DNA of 64,000 bases from CAMDPA01 sp963825625. Lineage in GTDB: Bacteria; Pseudomonadota; Alphaproteobacteria; Rhizobiales; Hyphomicrobiaceae. Positions 45,427 through 53,978 of this stretch are shown piece after piece (positions within the stretch are counted from its first letter, which is position 1; every line of letters starts with the position of its first letter). The stretch lies in assembly GCA_963825625.1 (NCBI GenBank), contig CAWGUF010000012.1, positions 62,001 to 126,000 on the forward strand, given 5' to 3'. Below the pieces are notes generated by a model. It saw only the letters and a list, made by a program, of their open reading frames with translations. It was not told the DNA's origin and did not search any database. Position numbers and translations under genes: made by a program.

Positions 45427-46294
45427 ATGCCCCTCTCCGCCTGGCTGTTCTCCTTCGCCTCCGCCATCGGCTTCGCCCTCGCCTTGAATTTCACGCGCAT
45501 CGGCGTCGGTCACATGCCGTCGGCGCTGGGCTCGATGATCTCGATCCCCACCGCATGCGTGCTGTTCTGGCTGTCATCGCCGTGGACCGCCAGCTTCGAG
45601 GGCTGGAACAACGATGCCGCACTGATCTTCGCGCTGACGGGTCTGTTCTACCCGGCCGCCGTCACCATCATCACGTTCGAGGCAACCCGTGTGCTGGGCC
45701 CCAGCGTCACCGCCGCGCTCGCCAACCTGACGCCCGTCTATGCCGTCATGATCGGCGTGTTCATCCTGGGCGAGGTGCTTGGCCTGCAGCAATATGCCGG
45801 CATTGCCCTTCTCGATCCTCGGCGTCAGCGTGCTGACGACCAGGCGCGATGTCGGCGGTGGCAACTGGCCGCTGTGGGCGATCATCCTACCGTTCTCCGC
45901 CTCGATGTTCCGCGCGCTCGGCCAGCCGTTGTTGAAGGTCGGCTTCGAGATCTGGAACAATCCGCGGGTGGCGACGCTGCTGTGCTACATCAGCTCTGCC
46001 ACCGTGGTGATTATTGTCGGGCTGATGCGCAAGCAGGCGCTGGGCGCCCGCTTCTCACGCAAGGGCATTGCCTGGTTCATGTTCGTCGGCGTGCTGAACG
46101 GGCTGGCCACGTGGGCGGGTATCGAGGCGGTGGCGCGTGGCCCCGTATCTCTGGTGGTACCCGTCGTGGCCTCGCAGCCGCTGTTCACGCTGCTCATCAG
46201 CTACGTCATGATTCCCGGTCTTCGGCTGAGCCTAGCGCAGGCTGCCGGCGTCGTGCTGACCGTCGCCGGCGTTATCGTCGTGCTGACCGGATGA
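45427..46294 (+). CDS. EamA/DMT superfamily transporter, one frameshift
   Basis: The corrected 288-residue protein has about ten spans in two EamA repeats, starting MPLSAWLFSFASAIGFALAL. Repeat 1 ends with ANLTPVYAVMIGVFILGEVL; repeat 2 ends with SQPLFTLLISYVMIPGLRLS, then AGVVLTVAGVIVVLTG. The shift at 45813/45814 (CTCG for CTC or CTG before ATC) breaks it after the fourth or fifth span. Such proteins export metabolites or amino acids; the substrate is unknown. Confidence 0.87.
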
Positions 46295-46337
46295 ACCCGC
46301 CGGCTGCCGCCTCGCCCGCTCTTGGCGCAGCGACTGC

Positions 46338-46369
46338 GAGCCTACGGCTCGGATCGCTGCTGAGCAGCG
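46338..46369. terminator. two adjacent hairpins between convergent genes
   Basis: GAGCC-TAC-GGCTC (46338-46350) and CGCTGCT-G-AGCAGCG (46355-46369) lie in the 81-base gap between the EamA stop and the stop of the Bug-type gene on the other strand. Their location suits a bidirectional terminator, but there is no T-run. Confidence 0.4.
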
Positions 46370-46375
46370 CGCCGC

Positions 46376-47422
46376 TCACTTACTATAGTACTTCTTCAAC
46401 ACCACCTCGCGCACGTTCGCCCGCTCTTTTTCGGTGACGCTGTCCAAGAGCTTGGCGGCCAGCTTGCGCAGCGTCTCCGGGTCGCGGTACGCGAGGTCTC
46501 TCTTTTTCTTGGCTGCTTCCGCGATCACGGCCGGGTCCGTCAGCACTTTTTTGACGGCAGCGCGCAGGTATGCCAGCCGGTCAGCCGGAACGCCGGGCGA
46601 GGTCACGAGGATGCGGCCGAAGTCGTTCAACTCGGCGCGGAAATCGAGCCACCACTGCTGCTCCTTGGACAGCTTCACCGCTTCGTGGAACGTCGGAACG
46701 TCCTTCATCAGTTTGGAGCGCTCACGCGCCCCGATTCCGACAACGCGGGCTTGCTTGCCCTGCTGATAACGGAACGCGGAAGCATCGGTCACGTAAAGCG
46801 CATCCACCTCGCCGCGCTGCATGGCCAGCGCGATCTCGGAGCTGCCGCGATAGCCGGTGACCAGCCGGCACTGCAGCTTCAGGGCCTCGCAGGTCAAGGC
46901 CGCGCCGTCCGAAGGTCCCCCCGTCGGTCCTGTTGCGCCCCAGCGGATCAGCTTGCCGTAGCCGACCAGCTCTTGCGGTGACTTGATCGGCAGATCGAGC
47001 CGCACCAGAGCCGCCCACGGCTCGTTGCTGACCGCGCCCAGATGCGACAGCTTACGCATGTCGTAGCGGACGTTTTTCGTCTCCAGAATCTGGCCGAGCA
47101 GCAGCGGCGTGCCATTCGCGATGTGGATCCGCAGGCCGTCGGGCTGAGCCGCCGCAATGCCGTTCAGCGCAATGATGCCGCCGGCACCCGGCTGGTTCTC
47201 AACCACCACCGTCGCGTCGAGCGTTTTGCCGAAGTGGGGAGCCAACATGCGCGCATAGGTGTCGAACCCGCCGCCGACACCGACACCGACGATGAACCGT
47301 ACCGTCTTGCCCTTGTAGAAGGCTGCCGCATCCTGGGCGGCACCACCGTTCGCGCTCATCGACAATACGAGACCTGCAAGCGCTACTGATGCGCCGCGAC
47401 CCCAGCTGGATAACCGAGCCAT
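46376..47422 (-). CDS. Bug-type tripartite tricarboxylate transporter substrate-binding protein
   Basis: This 348-residue protein starts at ATG 47422, preceded by GGAGGAC, and has a signal peptide ending near NGGAAQDAAA. Family features: FYKGKTVRFIVGVGVGGGFD, TYARMLAPHFGKTLDATVVV, ENQPGAGGIIALNGIAAAQP, TGPTGGPSDGAALTCEALKL, and GYRGSSEIALAMQRGEVDAL. The ligand pocket typically holds a carboxylate. No TctA/TctB permease genes adjoin it, as is common for Bug orphans. It is homologous to the truncated gene at the left edge of the window. Confidence 0.92.
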   Translation of the reverse strand: MARLSSWGRGASVALAGLVLSMSANGGAAQDAAAFYKGKTVRFIVGVGVGGGFDTYARMLAPHFGKTLDATVVVENQPGAGGIIALNGIAAAQPDGLRIHIANGTPLLLGQILETKNVRYDMRKLSHLGAVSNEPWAALVRLDLPIKSPQELVGYGKLIRWGATGPTGGPSDGAALTCEALKLQCRLVTGYRGSSEIALAMQRGEVDALYVTDASAFRYQQGKQARVVGIGARERSKLMKDVPTFHEAVKLSKEQQWWLDFRAELNDFGRILVTSPGVPADRLAYLRAAVKKVLTDPAVIAEAAKKKRDLAYRDPETLRKLAAKLLDSVTEKERANVREVVLKKYYSK

Positions 47423-47701
47423 GTGCTGTCCTCCTCTCCCCATTTTTGTGGGTGCTGCAATCCGACTGGAAAGCCGGAGCAGTCCTCCGTCCCACGCAGA
47501 ATAGAAAGCAAATGCAGCCGGGGAACAAGCCCGGACTGCGCGCCAGGCGGTTCATTCTCGCTCGATGGCCGACGGCGGCTGTTCGTCAGCTTGCTTTGGC
47601 CAGCCTGCCGTTCCACATTGCAGGATGCCGAACGGTGACGATGCATTCTGCGCCTTGTCTTGCCGATCGGCCGACCGACGCCACGTCTGGAGACCATCGT
47701 C

Positions 47702-49279
47702 GTGACTGCATCGACCTCTGCCGCCTTCGATACCTCCGTTCTCATTGCAGGAGCTGGCCCGGTAGGACTGGCCCTGGCCTGCGAGTTGGGGCTGCGCGGC
47801 ATCGATTGCACGATCGTCGAGAAGCGGGACGGCAAGCTGCATGTGCCGAAAATGAGCCTCGTCAGCGCCGGCTCCATGGAATACTGCCGCCGTTGGGGCA
47901 TCTCCGAGCAGGTGCGCACGGTGGTCTGGTCTGCCAACAGGCCGCTCGACTTCGTCTATATGGAGACCTTGAAGGGGCGCGAGCTGGTGCGGATCAAGAT
48001 CCCCGCCTACGCGGAAAAAGCCCAGACATGGACGCCGGAAGGCATGTGTCAGTGTCCGCAGATCTACTTCGACCCCATCCTGGCCGATCGCGTCGGCCGC
48101 CTCGGCAACGTGACGCGCCACTACAACACGGGGCTTGAGTCCTTCGAGCAGGACGAAGCCGGCGTGACGGCAACGGTGGAGGCCGCCGAAAGCGGTCGCA
48201 CTCGTGAGATTCGAGCCCGCTATCTGGTGGGCTGCGACGGCGCCTCCAGCACCGTTCGCGAGGGCCTCGACATCCCGCTGCTCGGCGAGGGGGCGCTCGC
48301 CAACTCGATCAATATCTTCTTTCGCTCTCCTGAGCTTGTCAGTCTGCACGAGAAAGGATGGGCCCGCATTTATCGTTCCATCGATGAGGAGGGCTGCTGG
48401 TCCGAGTTGATCCCGATCGACGGTGCCGAGCTGTGGCGGCTTACCGTTTTCGACGATGGCCGCTACGAGCATGACCCGCAAGCTGCGCTCCGCCGGATGG
48501 CGGGAATGGAGTTTCCGCACGAGATCCTCTCGACGTTGGTGTGGGAGCGTCGCGACAGTGTTGCCGATCGCTATCAGTCGGGCCGCGTGCTGATCGCCGG
48601 CGATTCCGCGCATCAGTCCTCTCCGACAGGCGGCGCCGGCATGCATACCGGGATGGAGGAAGCCGTAAATCTTGCATGGAAGCTGGAGGCGACGCTCAAG
48701 GGCTGGGGCGGTGCCCGGCTGCTTGCCTCCTACGAGGCCGAACGACGCCCCATTGCCCAGCGCAACATCGATCTTTCCACCGTCACATATAAGGCCCTGC
48801 GCTCGATTCCGCCGGCCTCGCGTGCCGACCAGGAGACGGCCTGGAAAACCACGACGTTGCCGAAATACTCCATTCCCGACCACGTGCGCTCCTGCCCGGT
48901 GCTGGTAGACTCGCCGATTATCGTCGACGATGGCTCGCCGGCTTTACCCGTCGCGCCCCCCCAGCCGATGCCTTCGAGCCGGCCAGGCGCCCGCGCGCCT
49001 CATGCTTGGCTTGCGCCGGACCGCTCCACGATCGATTTGTTCGGCGAGGGTTTCGTCCTGCTGCGCTTCGGCGACGGGCAAGGAGATACGACGAAGCTGC
49101 TGGAAGCGGCGTCCGCTCGGGGCGTGCCGATGCGCGAAGTGGTCGTAACGGACCAGGAGGCGGCCCGCCTTTACGAGCAGCCATTGGTGCTGGTGCGGCC
49201 GGACTACCATGTAGCCTGGCGCGGGGCTCGCGCTCCGGATCGTCCCGATGCGATCGTAGACAGAATTCGAGGAGCCTGA
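47702..49279 (+). CDS. FAD-dependent aromatic monooxygenase (PHBH/MhpA-like)
   Basis: The 525-residue flavoprotein starts at GTG 47702 (GGAGA about 10 bases upstream). Motifs: dinucleotide-binding LIAGAGPVGLALACELG, DG motif YLVGCDGASSTVREGLD, and GD motif GRVLIAGDSAHQSSPTGGAG followed by MHTGMEEAVNLAWKLEATL. A thioredoxin-like C-terminal domain (about 400-525) is present, as in phenol/resorcinol hydroxylases. It probably hydroxylates a phenolic or similar ring using NAD(P)H and O2. It is divergent from the Bug-type receptor, suggesting uptake and attack of an aromatic acid. Confidence 0.9.
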   Translation: MTASTSAAFDTSVLIAGAGPVGLALACELGLRGIDCTIVEKRDGKLHVPKMSLVSAGSMEYCRRWGISEQVRTVVWSANRPLDFVYMETLKGRELVRIKIPAYAEKAQTWTPEGMCQCPQIYFDPILADRVGRLGNVTRHYNTGLESFEQDEAGVTATVEAAESGRTREIRARYLVGCDGASSTVREGLDIPLLGEGALANSINIFFRSPELVSLHEKGWARIYRSIDEEGCWSELIPIDGAELWRLTVFDDGRYEHDPQAALRRMAGMEFPHEILSTLVWERRDSVADRYQSGRVLIAGDSAHQSSPTGGAGMHTGMEEAVNLAWKLEATLKGWGGARLLASYEAERRPIAQRNIDLSTVTYKALRSIPPASRADQETAWKTTTLPKYSIPDHVRSCPVLVDSPIIVDDGSPALPVAPPQPMPSSRPGARAPHAWLAPDRSTIDLFGEGFVLLRFGDGQGDTTKLLEAASARGVPMREVVVTDQEAARLYEQPLVLVRPDYHVAWRGARAPDRPDAIVDRIRGA

Positions 49280-49489
49280 TGCGCATTCTGCCGGCACCGG
49301 ACGCAGTGCCTGATACCCACCGCCTGCGAGCACGTGATCGCCTGGCGATAGTGTGCAGCCAAGCATGGCAACACAATCATGCTGCGTTCTTGGGGTATTG
49401 GACTGAGTGAGCACTGTCGGGCGCAGCCTCGGCAGTGATGTCAAACGTGAACCGCAGACGAGACCGCAGCTGAGTCGAGGAACGAGGAG

Positions 49490-49942
49490 ATGGCGATCAC
49501 GCTCACCGTGAACGGGACCAGGCATGTGTTGGATGATGATCCTGATACACCTTTGTTGTGGGTGCTGCGCGATACGCTTGGATTGACTGGCACCAAGTAC
49601 GGCTGCGACGTCGGGCAATGCGGCGCCTGTACAGTCCATCTGGACGGGGTGCCAGCGCGTGCCTGCCAGGTCCCCCTGAAGGCGGCCGCCGAATCGCGCG
49701 TCGTCACCATCGAGGGCTTGTCCACGGATGCCAGCCATCCGGTCCAGAAGGCGTGGATCGCGGTCGACGTGCCGCAATGCGGCTACTGCCAGTCCGGCAT
49801 GATCATGGCAGCCGCCGCACTCATCAAGGCGAAACCGAAACCGACACCTAAAGACATCGACGACGCAATGACCAATATATGCCGCTGCGGAACCTACCCC
49901 AGGATCAGGACGGCGATCCTTGCGGCGATCAAGGCGGGCTGA
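49490..49942 (+). CDS. 2Fe-2S subunit of an isoquinoline 1-oxidoreductase-like molybdenum hydroxylase
   Basis: The 150-residue small subunit has both clusters of this family. Plant-type 2Fe-2S ligands are Cys39, 44, 47 and 59 (YGCDVGQCGACTVHLDG); the second cluster uses Cys97, 100, 131 and 133 (QCGYCQSGM and NICRCGTYPRIR). CGAGGAG precedes the ATG. It passes electrons from the molybdenum site in the large subunit encoded 24 bases downstream to an external acceptor. Here the likely acceptors are the two c-type cytochromes encoded in the same operon. Confidence 0.93.
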   Translation: MAITLTVNGTRHVLDDDPDTPLLWVLRDTLGLTGTKYGCDVGQCGACTVHLDGVPARACQVPLKAAAESRVVTIEGLSTDASHPVQKAWIAVDVPQCGYCQSGMIMAAAALIKAKPKPTPKDIDDAMTNICRCGTYPRIRTAILAAIKAG

Positions 49943-49966
49943 CGAATTGGGATTTGATCGGTGACA

Positions 49967-52225
49967 ATGTCGAAACACGATGACGAGCCGCGCGCAGTCG
50001 AGCCGAGCAGGCGCGCCGTTCTTGTCTCCGCCGCCGCGGCCGCTGGCGTATTGAGCCTCGGCTTCATGCCGCAACGGGCGTCAGCACAGATCCTTGCCGC
50101 GCAGGCTTCCGGGTTCTCCTCCGGCGATCCAGAGATCACATGCTGGGTGGTAATCCAGCCCGACAACTCTGTCGTGATCCGCCTGGCGCGCCCCGAGATG
50201 GGGCAGGGCGTATTCACCGCACTGCCGCAGCTGGTTGCGGAAGAGCTTGAGTGCGACTGGTCGAAGGTCTCCGTAGAATTCGTGCCGCCTTCGGAAAATC
50301 TGCGCCGCAATCTGGCGTGGCAGGAACGTCTCTTGAGAGGCGCGCCCAAAGCCGAGACGCTGACCAGCCACTGGGGCTCGCTGGCGACGAACGCCGGACG
50401 ATCGATCGCGGACAGCCAGCTCTACCTGCGTCACGTTGGAGCAATTGCTCGCACCATGCTCATCGAGGCAGCCGCCAAGGATTGGAACGTGTCCGCGTTC
50501 GACTGCACCGCGGACGCAGGTGTCATCACGCACGCTCAAAGCGGCCGCAAGACGACCTTCGCGCGCGTTGCTGGAGCCGCTGCCGCCCTGCCGCCGCCAA
50601 CACAGGTGCAGTTGAAGGATCCCAAGGCTTGGAAACTGGCGGCCAAGCCGACGCGCCAACTCGATACGCGTGCCAAGGTCGATGGTACACTGACATATGC
50701 AATTGACGTGCGCCTGCCGGGAATGCTCCACGCGACAATCTCCAGATGCCCCGTGTTCGGCGGCAAGATTGCCGCGATCGAGCCGCAGGCCATCGAAGGC
50801 CGGTCAGGTGTGCGTCATGTCGTGCAACTCGACGACGCCACGGTGTGCGTGATCGCAGACACGTTCTGGCAGGCCAAGACGGCGTTGGCCGCCCTTCCCG
50901 TGACTTGGGACGAAGGTGCGAATGCCCAAGTCGATAGCGCCGCAATCGACGCCGCGCAGCGCACGGGGCTGGTCGCGGACGATGCCGCCATAGCCTACGA
51001 GAGCGGCGACACCGTCGCCGCGCTTCTTGCGGCAAACCGCATCGTGGATGCTCAGTATGCGACGCCGTTCCTGCACCAGGCCGCACTTGAGCCGATGAAC
51101 TGCACGGCCCGCGTCCGGGACGGGCGCGTTGAGGTATGGGCCGGCACCCAGGATCCGGAGTCTGCGCTCGGCGCAGCGGCCAAGGCCGCAGGCGTGGATC
51201 ACGACCGCGTCTACGTGCATCGCATGCACATGGGTGGCGCCTTTGGTCGGCGCGGCCTCGGCGACGATGTCGTGCGCCTTGCTGTGCTGGCATCGAAACG
51301 GGCAGGCGGCCGACCCGTGAAGCTGATCTTCTCGCGCGAACAGGACATGACGCACGGTCTCTACCGGCCGGCCTCTCATGTGCGCTTCAAGGGAGCGCTC
51401 GACGACAAGGGCAATGTCACCGGCCTCTATGTCAGGATCGCGGGCCAGTCGATCAATGCTTGGCATCGTCCGCGATTGCTCGAAGGTCGGCTGGATCGCG
51501 AGCAGGCCAATGGCTTCCTGGGCGAGGATTTCGCCTACCGGATCGGCAGCCGCCGGATTGAGGTGGCAATGCGCAACACGCATGTTCCGGTGGGGTGGTG
51601 GCGCTCGCAGAATTACAGCCAGAACAGCTTTTATCGCGAGTGCTTCATCGACGAGCTCGCGGCCGCGGCCGGCAAGGACCCTTTTGAGTTCCGCAAGTCA
51701 TTGCTAGGTCAGGCTGCCCGGCCGCTACGGGTTCTCGAGATGGCTGCAGACAAGTCGGACTGGTCCAGCGCGCCGACCAGGGGCGTAGCACGCGGCATCG
51801 CGTTGGAGCAGTCGTTCGGCACTGCCCAGGCCAGCGTGGCCGAGGTATCCGTCGGCCCCGGCGGAACACTGCGGATACACCGTATCGTCAACGCGATCGA
51901 TTGCGGACACGTGGTCAACCCCAACGGCATTGACCATCAGTTGACTGGCGCGGCGGCCATGGCATTGACCGCGATGCTCCACGGCGAGATCTCGATCGAA
52001 CGCGGCCGAGTGAAAGAGACGGACTACGACACCTATCCGATGCTTCGTCTGGCCGACATGCCTCCGATCGAGAACCACATCTTGGGATCGTTCGATGGCT
52101 GGGGCGGCGTCGGCAAGGCAAGTCTGCCCTCGATTGCGCCAGCGGTGTGCAATGCAATCTTCGCTGCGACCGGCAAGCGCATCCGCTCGCTGCCTCTGAA
52201 GCACCACAACCTTGCCCGCACATGA
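49967..52225 (+). CDS. molybdenum-binding large subunit, isoquinoline 1-oxidoreductase beta-like, with Glu-to-Lys at the catalytic position
   Basis: The 752-residue protein has a Tat-type signal (SRRAVLVSAAAAAGVLSLGF), so the holoenzyme should be periplasmic. Family blocks: VRLARPEMGQGVFTALPQLV-like segment (here IRLARPEMGQGVFTALPQLV), MHMGGAFGRRGLGDDVVRL (molybdopterin site), and QNSFYRECFIDELAAAAGKD. At the C-terminus the block usually read as GGVGEPGxPPIAPAVANA is GGVGKASLPSIAPAVCNA, so the catalytic Glu is Lys. The remaining pocket looks intact. It may act on an unusual substrate or be a non-hydroxylating derivative. Its stop overlaps the SoxX-type cytochrome start (ATGA 52222). Confidence 0.9.
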   Translation: MSKHDDEPRAVEPSRRAVLVSAAAAAGVLSLGFMPQRASAQILAAQASGFSSGDPEITCWVVIQPDNSVVIRLARPEMGQGVFTALPQLVAEELECDWSKVSVEFVPPSENLRRNLAWQERLLRGAPKAETLTSHWGSLATNAGRSIADSQLYLRHVGAIARTMLIEAAAKDWNVSAFDCTADAGVITHAQSGRKTTFARVAGAAAALPPPTQVQLKDPKAWKLAAKPTRQLDTRAKVDGTLTYAIDVRLPGMLHATISRCPVFGGKIAAIEPQAIEGRSGVRHVVQLDDATVCVIADTFWQAKTALAALPVTWDEGANAQVDSAAIDAAQRTGLVADDAAIAYESGDTVAALLAANRIVDAQYATPFLHQAALEPMNCTARVRDGRVEVWAGTQDPESALGAAAKAAGVDHDRVYVHRMHMGGAFGRRGLGDDVVRLAVLASKRAGGRPVKLIFSREQDMTHGLYRPASHVRFKGALDDKGNVTGLYVRIAGQSINAWHRPRLLEGRLDREQANGFLGEDFAYRIGSRRIEVAMRNTHVPVGWWRSQNYSQNSFYRECFIDELAAAAGKDPFEFRKSLLGQAARPLRVLEMAADKSDWSSAPTRGVARGIALEQSFGTAQASVAEVSVGPGGTLRIHRIVNAIDCGHVVNPNGIDHQLTGAAAMALTAMLHGEISIERGRVKETDYDTYPMLRLADMPPIENHILGSFDGWGGVGKASLPSIAPAVCNAIFAATGKRIRSLPLKHHNLART

Positions 52226-52692
52226 CCTCGCCGGCCCGCCTCCTGACGATTTTCGTTTTTGCCGTCGCGGTGTCCCCTGCCGGTCCTGGCCATGCACAGT
52301 CGACAGGCCGCGACCTCGTGCCGTTCGTTGTGGACGGCGACCGCATACCCCAGCCGCTCGGCGGTTTGCGCGGCGATGCAAAGCGCGGCTTGTCGGTCAT
52401 GCTCGAACCGGAACGCGGCAATTGCGGTATCTGCCACACATTTCCCGGCGGCAAGGCGCGCTTTCAGGGCGACGTTGGTCCGCCCCTGGCAGGTGTCGCC
52501 GCGCGCCTCGATGCCGGACAGATCAGGTTGCGCGTTGTTGATGGTACACGCATCAACGCCGCGACGATCATGCCGCCCTACTACCGCTTGGAGGGACTCA
52601 ATCGCGTGCGCGCGAAGTTTGTCGGCAAACCTGTCCTGACTGCCGCCGAGGTCGAGGATGTGGTCGCCTACCTTTTGACACTGAAGGAGTAG
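52222..52692 (+). CDS. soxX: SoxX-like monoheme c-type cytochrome
   Basis: The 156-residue exported protein has a signal peptide ending near GHAQS, one heme c site (Cys68, Cys71, His72 in GNCGICHTFPGG) and the axial Met117 in ATIMPPYYRLEGLNRV. DVGPPLAGVAARLDAGQIRL and the C-terminal KPVLTAAEVEDVVAYLLTLK are strongly SoxX-like. SoxX normally pairs with SoxA to link thiosulfate to SoxYZ. ATGA coupling to the molybdenum subunit and a 6-base gap to SoxA show one operon. No SoxYZ, SoxB or SoxCD gene is in the window. Confidence 0.88.
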   Translation: MTSPARLLTIFVFAVAVSPAGPGHAQSTGRDLVPFVVDGDRIPQPLGGLRGDAKRGLSVMLEPERGNCGICHTFPGGKARFQGDVGPPLAGVAARLDAGQIRLRVVDGTRINAATIMPPYYRLEGLNRVRAKFVGKPVLTAAEVEDVVAYLLTLKE

Positions 52693-52698
52693 GACACC

Positions 52699-53598
52699 GT
52701 GAGGCGGAAGACGTCGATCGCCGTGCTGCTTGTCGCAGGTTGTCTGAGCGCTGGTGGCCACATGCGCGCCCCGGCAGTCGCCCCATCGGTCGCCCCATCG
52801 GTCGCCCCATCGGTCGCCCCATCGGTCGCCCCATCGGTCGCCCAGTCGGCTCGTAGTGCCGGCGAGGCTTCCTCCGATCCCGTCCACGCCATTCCACCGG
52901 CGCAGCGAAAGTCCGGTGCTGCCTTCATGGCCTCCTATATCGGCGCGCGCCAGAACGACCTCGCTGCCAACCCCGGCATGCTCTGGGTCGACGAAGGAGC
53001 GGAGCTGTGGAAAAAGCCTGCCGGCGTATCCGGCAAGTCATGCCAGTCCTGCCATGGCGATATTGCCGGCATGAAGGGCGTGGCGGCGCGCTATCCGGCA
53101 TGGGATGCGCAGGCCGGCGTCGTGCAAACCCTGGAGACGCGCATCCAGAACTGCCGTACCGCCAACCAGGCGGCCGAGCCGCTGCAGCCCGAATCCAATG
53201 CGCTGTTGACGCTGTCTGCTGCGGTCGCACATCAATCGCGCGGGCTGCCGGTGTCGGTGTCGATCGCCGGCCCGGCCCGCGCCCCCTTCGACGCTGCCCG
53301 TCGCCTTTATGAGATGCGCCTTGGTCAGCTGAACCTGTCTTGCGCGCACTGTCATGAGCAGAATTGGGGCCGCAAGCTCTACGCGGAAACGGTGAGCCAG
53401 GGGCACAGCAACGGTTATCCCACCTATCGGCTCGAATGGCAGACCATCGGTTCGCTGTATCGTCGCCTGCGAGGGTGCTTCAACTCGGTACGCGCAACCC
53501 CGCCCGAGCACGGCTCCGACGAGCATCGCGCGCTGGAACTCTATCTCGCATGGCGGGCGACGGGCCTGCCGGTCGAGACGCCGGCTGTCAGGCGTTGA
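52699..53598 (+). CDS. soxA: SoxA-like diheme cytochrome (L-cysteine S-thiosulfotransferase family)
   Basis: The 299-residue product starts at GTG 52699 behind GGAGTAGGACACC. After the signal peptide (possible lipobox VAGC15) comes a low-complexity VAPS repeat (residues 27-50). Two heme sites are seen: Cys115, Cys118, His119 (SCQSCHGD) and Cys215, Cys218, His219 (SCAHCHEQ). The active-site Cys260 is in RRLRGCFNSVRA, and QGHSNGYPTYRLEWQTIGSL precedes it. It is thus the diheme SoxA type with all catalytic features. With SoxX it should form SoxXA, here apparently tied to the molybdenum hydroxylase. Confidence 0.9.
   Translation: MRRKTSIAVLLVAGCLSAGGHMRAPAVAPSVAPSVAPSVAPSVAPSVAQSARSAGEASSDPVHAIPPAQRKSGAAFMASYIGARQNDLAANPGMLWVDEGAELWKKPAGVSGKSCQSCHGDIAGMKGVAARYPAWDAQAGVVQTLETRIQNCRTANQAAEPLQPESNALLTLSAAVAHQSRGLPVSVSIAGPARAPFDAARRLYEMRLGQLNLSCAHCHEQNWGRKLYAETVSQGHSNGYPTYRLEWQTIGSLYRRLRGCFNSVRATPPEHGSDEHRALELYLAWRATGLPVETPAVRR
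52777..52848 (+). repeat. 12-bp tandem repeat coding Val-Ala-Pro-Ser
   Basis: GTCGCCCCATCG occurs five times without change (52777-52836) and once degenerate (52837-52848). The repeats are in frame within the SoxA-like gene, extending a flexible linker between signal peptide and heme domain. Copy number is likely to vary by slippage. Confidence 0.9.
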
Positions 53599-53604
53599 TC
53601 CAGA

Positions 53605-53919
53605 TCAGGCCGCGGTACTGATCTTGCCCTCGCGATTGTCGACCATCACCGGCGAATGCAAGTGCTCGATGCCCGGAGGTCCGCCGTATTTACCTTCGAC
53701 AAAGGCTTTCCACTCATCCGTAAACATGCGGTCGGCATCGGCCCTCGTCTCCCAGACGTAGATCCCGCCCGCGCGTTTCCCATCCTCGCTCAGCCAGTAG
53801 TTTTTGCGCAGAAGACCCGGTACGCTCTGATACTTCGGCGCGGTGCTTTGGAACACTTTGCTGATCTCCGAAACACTTGTCGGGGTTTGCAGGTTGAAAG
53901 TGACGATGGTGACGATCAT
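53605..53919 (-). CDS. YdhR-like putative monooxygenase (ferredoxin-like fold)
   Basis: This 104-residue protein starts at ATG 53919 (GGAGCAACTG upstream) and carries the YdhR pattern: MIVTIVTFNLQTPTSVSEIS, AKYQSVPGLLRKNYW-like segment (here APKYQSVPGLLRKNYW), GGIYVWETRADADRMFTDEW. These dimeric alpha/beta barrels resemble ActVA-Orf6-type cofactor-less monooxygenases; their physiological role is unclear. It is convergent with the SoxA-like gene and lies downstream of the dehydrogenase at 53979-55100. Confidence 0.88.
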   Translation of the reverse strand: MIVTIVTFNLQTPTSVSEISKVFQSTAPKYQSVPGLLRKNYWLSEDGKRAGGIYVWETRADADRMFTDEWKAFVEGKYGGPPGIEHLHSPVMVDNREGKISTAA

Positions 53920-53978
53920 CAGTTGCTCCGTTGTCTTTGCTTCCCTTGAGCAGTCGCTCTGGATGCGGCCGGGACCGA

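Noticed and set aside
52777..52848. Possible CRISPR-like array
   Set aside because: Units are 12 bp without spacers and lie in frame within a cytochrome gene.
52222..53598. Complete sulfur-oxidation (sox) cluster
   Set aside because: Only SoxX- and SoxA-like genes are present; no SoxY, Z, B, C or D homologue is in the window.
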